DNA of 64,000 nucleotides from assembly GCF_900155475.1 (NCBI RefSeq), contig NZ_FXAM01000003.1, forward strand, positions 186,001 through 250,000, read 5' to 3'. Under the pieces are notes generated by a model. The model did not search any database, was not told where the DNA came from, and saw nothing but the letters and a program-made list of their open reading frames with translations. Positions 7,554-16,700 of the stretch are shown in pieces. The DNA comes from Methylomagnum ishizawai (GTDB lineage Bacteria; Pseudomonadota; Gammaproteobacteria; Methylococcales; Methylococcaceae). Each line of letters starts with the position of its first letter. The stretch's first letter is position 1. A program made the position numbers and the translations under genes.

Positions 7554-10490
7554 GTGCAAGACAACGAGGAATTGATCCACGCCTTCGTCGAGGAAGCCCG
7601 CGAGCATTTGCCGCTGATCGAAGCCAATTTGCTGCGCTTGGAACAGCAGCCGGACGACCCGGCCTTGCTCAACGGCCTGTTCCGCAGCGTGCATACCATC
7701 AAGGGCGGGGCCGGGTTCTTCGGCCTGAAGAACATCGGCGAACTCACCCACAGCATGGAAAGCCTGTTGAGCCTGGCCCGCGCCCGGAAACTGCTGCTAG
7801 CGCGGCCGCATATCGATATCCTGCTCAATTGCCAAGACCTGCTGGCGCGGATGATCGCCGACCCGGCCCGCAGCAACGATATCGATGTCGGCGCGGAGTG
7901 CCGGGAACTCGACCACCTGATCGCCACCCCCAAGACCGCGCGCCCGGCCCCGCCCCGCCCGGAACCAGTCCCACCCCCCGCCGCGCTCCAACCGCCGCTC
8001 GCGGCCTTCCTCGCCGAGGCCCGCGACTATGTGCCGCAAATCGAATCCTGCCTGACCGCCCTGTCCACCAACCCGGATAACGGTCCCCAGCGCGATATCC
8101 TGCTCTACAGCGTGCAAGCCCTGCGCGAGGGGGCCACCTCCTTGGAACTCGCCAAACTGGCGGCCCTGGCCGAACAGATGGAAGAAGTGTTGGGCTTGGT
8201 CCGGCTGGGACAATTGCCGCTGGACCGTTCCGCCTTGCAAGCCCTGGGCGCGGCCTGCGACCAACTGGCACCGCTGCTGGCGCGGCCTGGGGCCGATATC
8301 GATATCGGGCCGGTCTGCCGGGGCTTGTTGGCCCTGGGCCAGGGCGAATCCGGCCCGGCGGTCCCGCCTGGTCCCCCGCCCGCGCCCATCCAGGCCGCGC
8401 CGATGGCCACAGAGCCGCCATCCCCGCCCCAACTGGAAGCCGATGAGACCATCCGCGTCCACGTCAAACGGCTCAACAAGCTGATCGATCTGGCCGGGGA
8501 ACTGGTCCTGGTCCGCAACCAAATGTCGCGGCTGTGCGAAGCCATGATTCCCCAGGTGACCGGCCTCAAAGCCACCCTCCACAACCTGAACCGGATCACC
8601 ACCGAGATGCAGGAAGAAATCATGGGCACCCGGATGCAGCCCATCGGGGTGATTTTCAATAAATTCCCGCGTTTGATCCGGCAATTGGAAAAGGATTTGG
8701 GCAAGCGCCTGGAATTGGTCACCGAAGGGGCCGATGTGGAATTGGACAAAACCATTATCGAATCTCTGTCCGATCCCGCGACCCATATTATCCGCAATAT
8801 GGCCGACCACGGTATCGAATCCCCCGAGGAGCGCCTGCAAAAGGGCAAGCCGGCCATTGGCACCCTGGTCCAGAAAGCCTTCCATGAAAGCGGCCATGTG
8901 GTGATCCAATTCAGCGACGACGGGGCGGGGATCGACCCGGAATTCATCGCCGCCCAGGCGTTGCAAAAGCAGATCGTCACGGCGGAAACCCTGGCCCGGA
9001 TGGGGATCAAGGACAAGATGAACCTGATATTCACCCCCGGCTTTTCGACCGCGCCGACCTTATCTGCGGTCTCGGGCCGGGGTATCGGCATGGATGTGGT
9101 GAAAACCAATATCGAGCAGATCGGCGGCACGGTCGATATCCATTCCGAACCGGGCAAATGGACCAGCCTGACCCTGACCCTGCCACTGACCATGGCGATT
9201 ATCTCGGCCTTGATCGTCCGCGCCCGCGCTTGCCGTTTCGCCTTTCCTCAGGGCCATTTGGAGGAAATGGTGTTGTTGCAGCCGGAAAACTACGCCAAGC
9301 GGGTCGGCCAAGCCCACGGCCAGCGCATGTTATCCCTGCGCGGCGATGTCTTGCCCTTGATTTCCCTGGCCCGGAGTCTGGGGATGGACGATACCGGAGA
9401 AAACAGGGTATCCCCACCGGAAAAACCGCTGCATATTCTGATTATCAAAGCCGATGGCCACCGGATCGCGGTCATCGTCGATCAAATCCTGGGCAGCGAG
9501 GAAATTGTGGTCAAGCCAATGCCCGAATATTTCCGCCATCTCAAGAATTTCTCGGGCACCAGTATCCTGGGCGATGGCGCAATCGCCATGATTATCGATG
9601 TGCAAGGTTATATCCAACGCAGCCGCTTGGCTTATAGCGAAGTTTTGAAAACCATCGACAGCCGCCCGGAACATAAAATCGACCAGGAACCGCAATCCCT
9701 ATTGATCTTCGACAACTATACCGAGGAGCGTTTCGCCCTAGCCTTGTCCTGGATACAGCGTATCGATACCATCGAACTGGGCCGCATACAAAACAGCGCC
9801 GGCCACGAATATATCGAATACCATGGCGAACAAATGCGCCTGCTCCGTTTGGAACACTGCCTGCCCGTCCAAGCGCCTAGTGGTATCAGAGAAACCGCCT
9901 ATATCATCATCCCCAAGCAAACCAAGGTGCCGGTAGCCCTGCTGATCGACCGGGTGATCGATAGCAAGAATATCGTGGTCAAGCTGGAAAATACTGGACT
10001 CAAGCTTCCTGGGGTCTTGGGCTCGATGATCCTGGACGGCAGGATTACCCTGATCCTGGATTTGCACGCGATCCTCAAATCCGGCCTGCCCGAGAGCGTC
10101 GAAACCGTGGACATCAACCCGGAACGGGCCAACAGCAAGCATATCCTGCTGGTCGAAGATACCCCTTTTTTCATGCGGGTCACCCGGGAATTCATCGTGG
10201 CTTCTGGCTATCAGGTCACCACGGCTCAAAATGGCCGCGAGGGTTTGGAGTTATTGAATCAACAGGATTTCGATCTGGTCCTCAGCGATATAGAGATGCC
10301 GGTGATGGATGGCCGAGATATGCTCAAGAATATCCGCGCCAATCCGCGCTGGCGGGATTTGCCGGTCATCGCCCTGACCACGCTGAGCGATGCCCAGACC
10401 ATACAGGAAGGCAAGAAATCCGGCTTCAACGAATGGCTGGTAAAATTGGATAAGGAATTGGTGTTGAAAACCTTGGCGCATTATCTCTAG
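7554..10490 (+). CDS. cheA: Hybrid chemosensory histidine kinase CheA (Hpt, degenerate Hpt, kinase, two CheW, REC)
   Basis: The protein has 978 aa. A GTG start is supported by CCAGGAAG 6 bp upstream. An N-terminal Hpt domain carries the phosphorylatable His47 (SVHTIKGG). A second Hpt-like helical bundle (about 145-235) has Gln188 at the His position (YSVQALREG), so it should not be phosphorylated. The CheA dimerisation and ATPase domains follow (N-box HIIRNMADHGIE, G-boxes DDGAGID and GRGIGMDVV). Two CheW-like regions cover about 545-690 and 715-850. A C-terminal receiver domain (about 860-978, VLSDIEMPVMDG) may act as a phosphate sink or output. The operon continues 14 bp later with cheW. 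Confidence 0.93.
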   Translation: MQDNEELIHAFVEEAREHLPLIEANLLRLEQQPDDPALLNGLFRSVHTIKGGAGFFGLKNIGELTHSMESLLSLARARKLLLARPHIDILLNCQDLLARMIADPARSNDIDVGAECRELDHLIATPKTARPAPPRPEPVPPPAALQPPLAAFLAEARDYVPQIESCLTALSTNPDNGPQRDILLYSVQALREGATSLELAKLAALAEQMEEVLGLVRLGQLPLDRSALQALGAACDQLAPLLARPGADIDIGPVCRGLLALGQGESGPAVPPGPPPAPIQAAPMATEPPSPPQLEADETIRVHVKRLNKLIDLAGELVLVRNQMSRLCEAMIPQVTGLKATLHNLNRITTEMQEEIMGTRMQPIGVIFNKFPRLIRQLEKDLGKRLELVTEGADVELDKTIIESLSDPATHIIRNMADHGIESPEERLQKGKPAIGTLVQKAFHESGHVVIQFSDDGAGIDPEFIAAQALQKQIVTAETLARMGIKDKMNLIFTPGFSTAPTLSAVSGRGIGMDVVKTNIEQIGGTVDIHSEPGKWTSLTLTLPLTMAIISALIVRARACRFAFPQGHLEEMVLLQPENYAKRVGQAHGQRMLSLRGDVLPLISLARSLGMDDTGENRVSPPEKPLHILIIKADGHRIAVIVDQILGSEEIVVKPMPEYFRHLKNFSGTSILGDGAIAMIIDVQGYIQRSRLAYSEVLKTIDSRPEHKIDQEPQSLLIFDNYTEERFALALSWIQRIDTIELGRIQNSAGHEYIEYHGEQMRLLRLEHCLPVQAPSGIRETAYIIIPKQTKVPVALLIDRVIDSKNIVVKLENTGLKLPGVLGSMILDGRITLILDLHAILKSGLPESVETVDINPERANSKHILLVEDTPFFMRVTREFIVASGYQVTTAQNGREGLELLNQQDFDLVLSDIEMPVMDGRDMLKNIRANPRWRDLPVIALTTLSDAQTIQEGKKSGFNEWLVKLDKELVLKTLAHYL

Positions 10491-10504
10491 GACGGGCGCA
10501 AACC

Positions 10505-10984
10505 ATGCGGCAATTCATCAGTTTCTATCTGGGCGGCGAGCATTATGCCATCGATATACTATTGTCCAAGGAGATCGGGCGTTTGCATGAAATCAGCCCG
10601 GTGCCGGAAGCCCAGGAATATCTATTGGGCATCATGAATCTGCGCGGGCAAATCCTGACCGTGGTCGATCCACGATTCTTTTTGGGCCAGACCCCGAATC
10701 CGGCTCCACAGGATAGGGTATTGATTATCCTCAAAACCAAGGCGGAATTAAACCGGCTGGGCAAGCTGGGCCAGCACGCCATGGAAACCGGAATATCCAT
10801 CAAAGACCCGCTGGCGATCCTGGTCGATAGGATGGGGGAAACCTTGAATATCGAGGACGGGGATATCCTGCCGCCATTACCCAACATGAATAGCGGCAAC
10901 CGGGAATTTATTTCCGGCCTGATCCAGCAGGATAATCGGTATATTATCATTTTGGCCTTGGAACAGTTGATTAAGCGGCTATAA
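10505..10984 (+). CDS. cheW: CheW coupling protein
   Basis: The protein has 159 aa, the usual CheW length. A single CheW domain spans nearly all of it. Family landmarks are the N-terminal FYLGGEHYAIDI, the EIGRLHEISPVP loop and the LGIMNLRGQILTVVDPRFFLG strand-turn-strand. It should bridge the MCP-hemerythrin receptor and the hybrid CheA at the membrane-proximal array. It starts 14 bp after cheA, in the same operon. An insertion around residues 60-105 makes the middle less typical than in enteric CheW. Confidence 0.92.
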   Translation: MRQFISFYLGGEHYAIDILLSKEIGRLHEISPVPEAQEYLLGIMNLRGQILTVVDPRFFLGQTPNPAPQDRVLIILKTKAELNRLGKLGQHAMETGISIKDPLAILVDRMGETLNIEDGDILPPLPNMNSGNREFISGLIQQDNRYIIILALEQLIKRL

Positions 10985-11079
10985 CCCGGCTCCCAAGTCC
11001 CGCTTGGGTATGCTTGTCGCAAGTTCCGCCCACCCTCCGGCTTGGAACGGAGCGAATCCCACGGCATGGTTTTTAATCT

Positions 11080-12165
11080 ATGAATGACCCCGTGAAAATC
11101 CTGGTGGTCGATGATAGCGCGACCTACCGGCAAATCCTGCTGGCGGTGATCGCCAATATTCCCGATGCCGAATGCGTGGGCATGGCGGCTTCGGGTACCA
11201 TCGCCCTGGCCAAGATACCGATACTGAAACCCGATTTATTACTATTGGACGTGGTGATGCCCGGTATGGACGGCGTGGAAACCCTACAACGCGTCCGGCA
11301 GCTTTTCCCCGATATTCAGGCCATCATGGTCAGTGCCTTCGATATGGACCATGCCAAAGCCACCCTCCGCGCCTTGAATCTCGGTGCCCTGCATTTCGTG
11401 GCGAAACCGATAGGGGGGAATTCTGAGGAGAATACCGCCGAGTTGGCTCGGTATCTCAGCCCCTTGGTGCAGTGGGTACAAACCCGGAAATATGCCGGTC
11501 TTAGCCGCCAGGGGCTGCCCCATCCAGCGCCACCGCCCATGGCTAAAAAACCCCAAGCCATACCCTCCCCGCCGACCCAGAAAATCCCCATCGATTTGAT
11601 CGTGATCGGCGTTTCCACTGGCGGTCCCAAGGCTTTGGAATGCTTATTGCCCCAATTGCCGGCCCGCTTGCCCTGCCCGGTATTGGTGGTGCAGCACCTC
11701 CCCGCATTATTCACCCAATCGATGGCGGCCAAACTGGATATGGAATCGCCTTTGCGGGTCGCCGAAGCCAAGGGTGGTGAATTGCTCGGGCCGGGTATCA
11801 TCTATATCGCCCCCGGCGGCAAACACCTGGTGGTGAAACGGTTTCCCGGCGGCGGATATAGTTTGGCGGTAAACCAAGACCCGCCGGTCAATAATTGCCG
11901 CCCGGCGGTCGATGTGCTGTTCGCTTCGGTGGCCGAGGTGTTCAAAGGCAACGTGCTGGCCGTGGTGATGACCGGCATGGGACGCGACGGCACCGAAGGC
12001 GTGCGGGCGCTCAAGCGCGGGGTCGGCCTGTGTCGGTGCTGGGTCCAGGACGAAGCTTCTTCCGTGGTCTGGGGAATGCCGGGCAGTGTATTCGACGCCG
12101 GTTTGGCCGACGAGGTGGTGCCCTTGGAAGAACTGGCGGCCCGGATCGTGCGATTGGCGCTATAA
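11080..12165 (+). CDS. cheB: Chemotaxis response regulator protein-glutamate methylesterase CheB
   Basis: The protein has 361 aa, typical for CheB. The receiver domain (about 1-125) has the acidic pair VVDDS and the phosphoacceptor in LLLLDVVMPGMDG. A Pro-rich linker (about 145-170) leads to the methylesterase domain. Its triad is Ser in GVSTGGPKALE, His in VVQHLP and Asp in MTGMGRDGTEG. It removes methyl groups from, or deamidates, receptor glutamines and glutamates when phosphorylated by CheA. It is placed between cheW and cheR and completes an adaptation module for the MCP-hemerythrin protein. Confidence 0.95.
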   Translation: MNDPVKILVVDDSATYRQILLAVIANIPDAECVGMAASGTIALAKIPILKPDLLLLDVVMPGMDGVETLQRVRQLFPDIQAIMVSAFDMDHAKATLRALNLGALHFVAKPIGGNSEENTAELARYLSPLVQWVQTRKYAGLSRQGLPHPAPPPMAKKPQAIPSPPTQKIPIDLIVIGVSTGGPKALECLLPQLPARLPCPVLVVQHLPALFTQSMAAKLDMESPLRVAEAKGGELLGPGIIYIAPGGKHLVVKRFPGGGYSLAVNQDPPVNNCRPAVDVLFASVAEVFKGNVLAVVMTGMGRDGTEGVRALKRGVGLCRCWVQDEASSVVWGMPGSVFDAGLADEVVPLEELAARIVRLAL

Positions 12166-12177
12166 CCCACCACGGAT

Positions 12178-13026
12178 ATGATGGCGATACCCCCGATCAC
12201 TCCCCTGGAATTCCAACAGATCAGTGTTTTGCTGCGCGATCAGTGTGGTTTGTATTTGCAGGAGGACCAGGCTTATCTGGTCGAGACCCGGCTGCGCGAT
12301 TTCGTGCAAAACCTGGGTTTGGCGGGGTACGGCGAATTATATTTGCGCCTGCGTTATGAACCGGAGCGCTTGTTACCCATGGTCATCAATTTGATGACCA
12401 CCAACGAAACCTTTTGGTTTCGCGATGAATCCTGCTGGAATGCGGTGGAAAAAGCCATTTTGCCGATGCTATTGCAAAAGCTGGAACGCGGGAGCGGTAG
12501 GGTCAAGATTTGGATCGCGGGTTGTTCGACCGGACAGGAAGCCTATTCCCTGGCGATGTTGATCGACGAGATTTGCCTGAAGCGCGGAAAACCGGAATTG
12601 GCCCGCGCTTTCGATATCCAGGCCATGGATATTTCCCTGGCGGCTTTGGACGTGGCGCGGTCGGGGCGCTATAACGACTTCGATATCCGGCGCGGCTTGT
12701 CGGAAACCCGGCGCGGACGCTATTTCGAACGGCAGGCGGATAACCGTTGGCTATTGCAGCCTAATATCCGCTTGCGGGTGCGCTTCGATGCCATCAATTT
12801 GGCCCGCGATTTCTCATGGCTCGGCAAATTCGACCTGATCTTCTGCCGCAACGTGACGATTTATTTCACCCCGCCGGTCCGCGAACGGATTTTGACGCAG
12901 ATGGCCGCGATGCTGGAACCGGGCGGGGCGCTGCTGTTGGGCGCGACCGAATCGGTTTGGGGCGGGCGGGGGAATTTCAGGACGGTCGAATTCGAGGGCT
13001 GTATCTTTATCTCGAAACCGGGTTGA
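12178..13026 (+). CDS. cheR: Chemotaxis protein methyltransferase CheR
   Basis: The protein has 282 aa, the typical CheR size. The helical N-terminal domain (FQQISVLLRDQCGLYL) precedes a Rossmann-type methyltransferase. SAM-binding motif I is WIAGCSTGQEAYSLAMLI, and the FDLIFCRNVTIYF segment is the CheR family signature. It methylates receptor glutamates using S-adenosylmethionine. The gene starts 12 bp after cheB, so the two are almost certainly co-transcribed. Two adjacent ATG codons (12178 and 12181) are equally possible starts. Confidence 0.94.
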   Translation: MMAIPPITPLEFQQISVLLRDQCGLYLQEDQAYLVETRLRDFVQNLGLAGYGELYLRLRYEPERLLPMVINLMTTNETFWFRDESCWNAVEKAILPMLLQKLERGSGRVKIWIAGCSTGQEAYSLAMLIDEICLKRGKPELARAFDIQAMDISLAALDVARSGRYNDFDIRRGLSETRRGRYFERQADNRWLLQPNIRLRVRFDAINLARDFSWLGKFDLIFCRNVTIYFTPPVRERILTQMAAMLEPGGALLLGATESVWGGRGNFRTVEFEGCIFISKPG

Positions 13027-13040
13027 ACCCGGTGCGTGGG

Positions 13041-13090
13041 GGGCGGGTCCGTCCGCCCGATTGGTCTCATCCGGGCGGATGCGTCCGCCC
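13041..13090. repeat. Tandem REP-like GC hairpins
   Basis: Two similar 18-bp inverted repeats occur in direct order after cheR. One is at 13041-13058 (GGGCGG/CCGCCC). The other is at 13073-13090, a perfect 7-bp stem GGGCGGA/TCCGCCC with loop TGCG, followed by CTACCC. This looks like a short palindromic REP/BIME-type element rather than a gene. It could also weaken read-through from the che operon. Confidence 0.55.
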
Positions 13091-13107
13091 CTACCCAGTT
13101 TGTCACC

Positions 13108-13722
13108 ATGGATACTTTGGAGCAGATCGCAACGACCACCCTCGGCCACTACGACCGCAACGCCGAGGCTTTTTTCGAGGGCACCCGCGACCACGATGTC
13201 AGCCAGAACATCGCCGCCTTGTTGCGCCATATCCGGGGCGGACCGCCGTTCACCGTGCTGGATTTCGGTTGCGGGCCGGGCCGCGACCTCAAGGCGTTCG
13301 CGGCGCTGGGACACCGGGCCATCGGCCTGGACGGCGCGGCCCGGTTCGTGGCGATGGCGCGGGATCACAGCGGCTGCGAGGTCTGGCAACAGGATTTCCT
13401 GCGGCTGGATTTACCCGCCGGGTATTTCGACGGGATATTCGCCAACGCCACGCTGTTCCATGTGCCGAGTCGGGCATTGCCCAGGGTATTGGGCGAATTG
13501 CGGGCGGCGCTCAAGCCGGAAGGGGTGTTGTTCGCCTCCAATCCCAGGGGCCGGAACGAGGAGGGCTGGCAAGGGGCGCGCTACGGCACCTACCACGATA
13601 TCGAAGCTTGGCGGGGCTATCTGCTGGCGGCGGGTTTCGTGGAACTGGAGCATTATTACCGGCCCGAGGGGCTGCCCCGCGAGCAACAGCCTTGGCTCGC
13701 CACGGTGTGGCGGCGGGCTTGA
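13108..13722 (+). CDS. Class I SAM-dependent methyltransferase
   Basis: The protein has 204 aa from the ATG at 13108. The longer frame from 13036 would read through the REP-like repeat, so that start is rejected. Motif I is VLDFGCGPGRDLKAF (about residues 48-62), followed by an acidic strand end (HRAIGLDGA) and the motif IV-like YFDGIFANATLFHV. This is a Methyltransf_11/25-type Rossmann fold for small molecules or unknown acceptors. It has no CheR features despite its position after cheR. The last residues end 10 bp before the convergent stop of the 1532-aa eCIS-linked gene. Confidence 0.88.
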   Translation: MDTLEQIATTTLGHYDRNAEAFFEGTRDHDVSQNIAALLRHIRGGPPFTVLDFGCGPGRDLKAFAALGHRAIGLDGAARFVAMARDHSGCEVWQQDFLRLDLPAGYFDGIFANATLFHVPSRALPRVLGELRAALKPEGVLFASNPRGRNEEGWQGARYGTYHDIEAWRGYLLAAGFVELEHYYRPEGLPREQQPWLATVWRRA

Positions 13723-13731
13723 AGCGCGGAT

Positions 13732-16700
13732 TTAAGCTTCCTCCTTGGGATCGCCCTGCTCGCGGAAGCGGTCCAGGCCATGGGCTGCTTCCGCCCGCGC
13801 CAGGATGAAGCCGCGTAGTTCGGCGGCGAAGTTTTTTCGCTCCAGCATGGCTTTGATCTCGGCCTCGCTTTTTCCGACCAGACCGGCGGCACCGCCGAGC
13901 TTGAGCGCGGTGACATGGGCGAAGTATTGGATATCCGTCCTATCGACATGTCCGGTGGCGGCTTTTTGTTCCGGCGAAAGGTATTTGTTCGAGAAGTCCT
14001 TTTGGACGGTCTTGCCGGTCGCCGCCTTGTCGATTTCGTGCATCGCCCTCACCGCCCCGCCGGGAGAAACCGGATTGGCGGTTTCCAAGGCTTGCGCCAG
14101 GGTCAAGGACGCTTGCGGGCCGGGCAGGTGGGCCAAGCCCTTGCCTTCGGCGGCGGTTCGCAAAAGTTCGGGCATCATGACCAAGGCGCGGTCGCTCCTG
14201 CCGCCTTCCACCCCCACCATCACCGCCACCGCCGCCGCCAAGCCGCGACTTTCCGGCGGCCCCCCCGCGGCGTCCCCGCGCAGGATGTTGGCCGCCTGCC
14301 GCGCCATTTGTGTATCGGCAATCCCTTTTCCCTGTAGGGCCCGGACCTCCTTGACGAACTCGGGATAGCTTTTGCCCTCGTCCAGCGCGTCCCGGAACAC
14401 CACCGCGCCGGGGCGTCCCAGGGCGGCGCGGGTGGCGTTCTGGGTGACGCGCATCGCCGCGGGATCGTCCTTGGCCGGTAGCAGCGCCAGGCTGCTACCC
14501 GGTTTGGGCGGGTGCGAGGGCCGGTCCGCGCCGTAATAGGGCGCGTGGGGTTTGGCACCGCGCTGGCGCAGGGCCAAGGCCAGCGCTTGGCCGGAGCCGT
14601 CGAATCCCGCCGTGGCGCTCGCGAGCGGGGCGCTTTTGGTCGGCTTGGGCGATTCCGGCTCGGCGTGGATGGGCTTTTCCCGGCGTTTGATCTCGTCGAA
14701 GGCCGCTTGCACCTCGGGCCGGTCCAGCAAGTCCTCGGCGATGCCTTGGATCATCTTCCGCAACTCGCCCAGGTTGAGTTCCACCCAGTTCTGGATGACG
14801 TCCTCGGTCGGATTGACCACGGCCCGGACGCCGATATTGCGGCCGCTCTTCACCAATTCGAGTTTGCTCAGCCTGTGCTTGATCCGCCAGCCCAGCAGTT
14901 TGGCGCGTAGGAGAAGACTTTTGATGCCGCCCTTGCCAGCCATGGCGAGGATTTGTGGCCGGATCGCCTCCACCGCCTTTTTCAGCCGTTCCCGCTTCTC
15001 CTGTTCCTTGTCTTTATCCTGGCCCTTCCTGTCCTTCCGCTTTTTGCGCCAAGCGTCGAACTTCTGCTTCCAGCCCTTGAGCTTGGCCCCCAGTTGCTTG
15101 AACTTGCCCTTGAGCCAGCGGCCCGCCCGCCGGGCGAGGTTTTTGACGCGGTCCAGGATTTTCTTGGCGATGGCTTTGATCTTGTCGCCGACCTTGGCGG
15201 CGGGACCGCGCAGTTTCTTCAATAGCCAATTGGAGACGAAATCGACGACCGCGACAGCGGCGGCGGCGAGCAGGGCGGCGAAGCGCGGCGCGCCCCCGCC
15301 AGTCTTGACCGCCTTGAGGAATTCGACGAATTGGGACACGGCGGCGAGGATGCGCCGGGCCGAACCCCAGGCGGCTTGGATGCCTTCCACCACCACCATC
15401 ACCGCGCCCGCCGCCGGGACGATCATCGCCACCAATTTTTCCACCAGGAGCCCGATCAGGGCCGAGGGGATGGCCTGCTTCAAGCCTTGCCAGACCATGG
15501 CGGCAATGGCCTTGAGGGCCAGCCCGCCTTGCTTGAGGACGCCCCAGACCGCCGCGCCCATCCCCAGCACGGCGTCGAGCTTGTCGTTGAACCATTGCTT
15601 GACCGCGCCGGACAGCGCCGACCACAGGTGGTGCTGGATACCGTCCTTGACGGCGGCGGCCAGCTTGCCGAGCCAGGCATCGGGATTCTGGGCGATGTCC
15701 TTGACGATGGCGGCGAAGGCACCGAGGGTATCGGCCACCGCTTGGGCGGATTTGATCGCGCCCAGCGCCGCCGCCTTGGCGGCATCCAGGGCTGCCAGCA
15801 AGGCGTGTTGGTAGCCCGCCAGCAGTGATTCCAGCCCTTGGCCCAGGCGGTCCAGCAGCTTTTGCACCCCACGCTTGAGACTGTCCGCCAGTTGGTTGAC
15901 CCGGTCTTCCGCCGCCTTGACCTTGCTTTCGATATAGGCCCGCCATTTCGCCCGCAGCGTGGGGAAGGCGGCGAGCAGGGCGTCGCCGATGGCAATCAAG
16001 GCGGCACCGATGGCGCGGATGAGGGCGACTACGGCGGCGCGGGCTTTTTCGATGACGGCGACGGCGAGTTGCTTGGCCCGGTCGATGGCGGCGCGGACCA
16101 GCCGCTTGGCAGCGTCGAAGATCGCCATCAGCCCTTGTTTGAGCCGGTCGAAGAAGGCGGTGGCCTTATCCGCCAGCCAGCCGAACACGCCCTTGAGTTC
16201 GCCCTCGGCTTCCCGCTTCTTGGCACCGGCCTGGGATTCGGCGTCGCGGCGGTGGCGGAGGGCTTGGCGCTCGCCCGCTTCGATATGGGCGCTGGCTTGT
16301 ACGTCGGCTTGTTTTTGCTCCTGGCCGATCCTGGCCTCGCCTTGGGCGAGTTCGGCCTGGGTCTTGGCGCCGGCCTGGGCGACTTCGCGCTGTTGGTCCG
16401 CGGTCCAATCGGCGCGGGCCTGGGCGACTTCGGCACGGACCTGGCGGCGGGCCTCGTTTTGTTGGTCGGCGTGGTCTTCTTGTAGTTGGTCGAGTTGCTG
16501 GCGGGTCTGTGCCTGTTGTTCGGCGACCTGTGCGCGATGCCCGGCCTGTTTGGCCGCGACCTGGGCCTGGGCTTGGCCGAGGGCGGCGCGGACGGCGTTG
16601 CCTTGTTTGGCCTCGGCGATGATGGCGAGGGTTTCCGCGGCGTCTTCCGACGGGCTTCCGGCCCCGCCCGCTGGGAGGGCGGGGGCTTTGGCTTGCAAGG

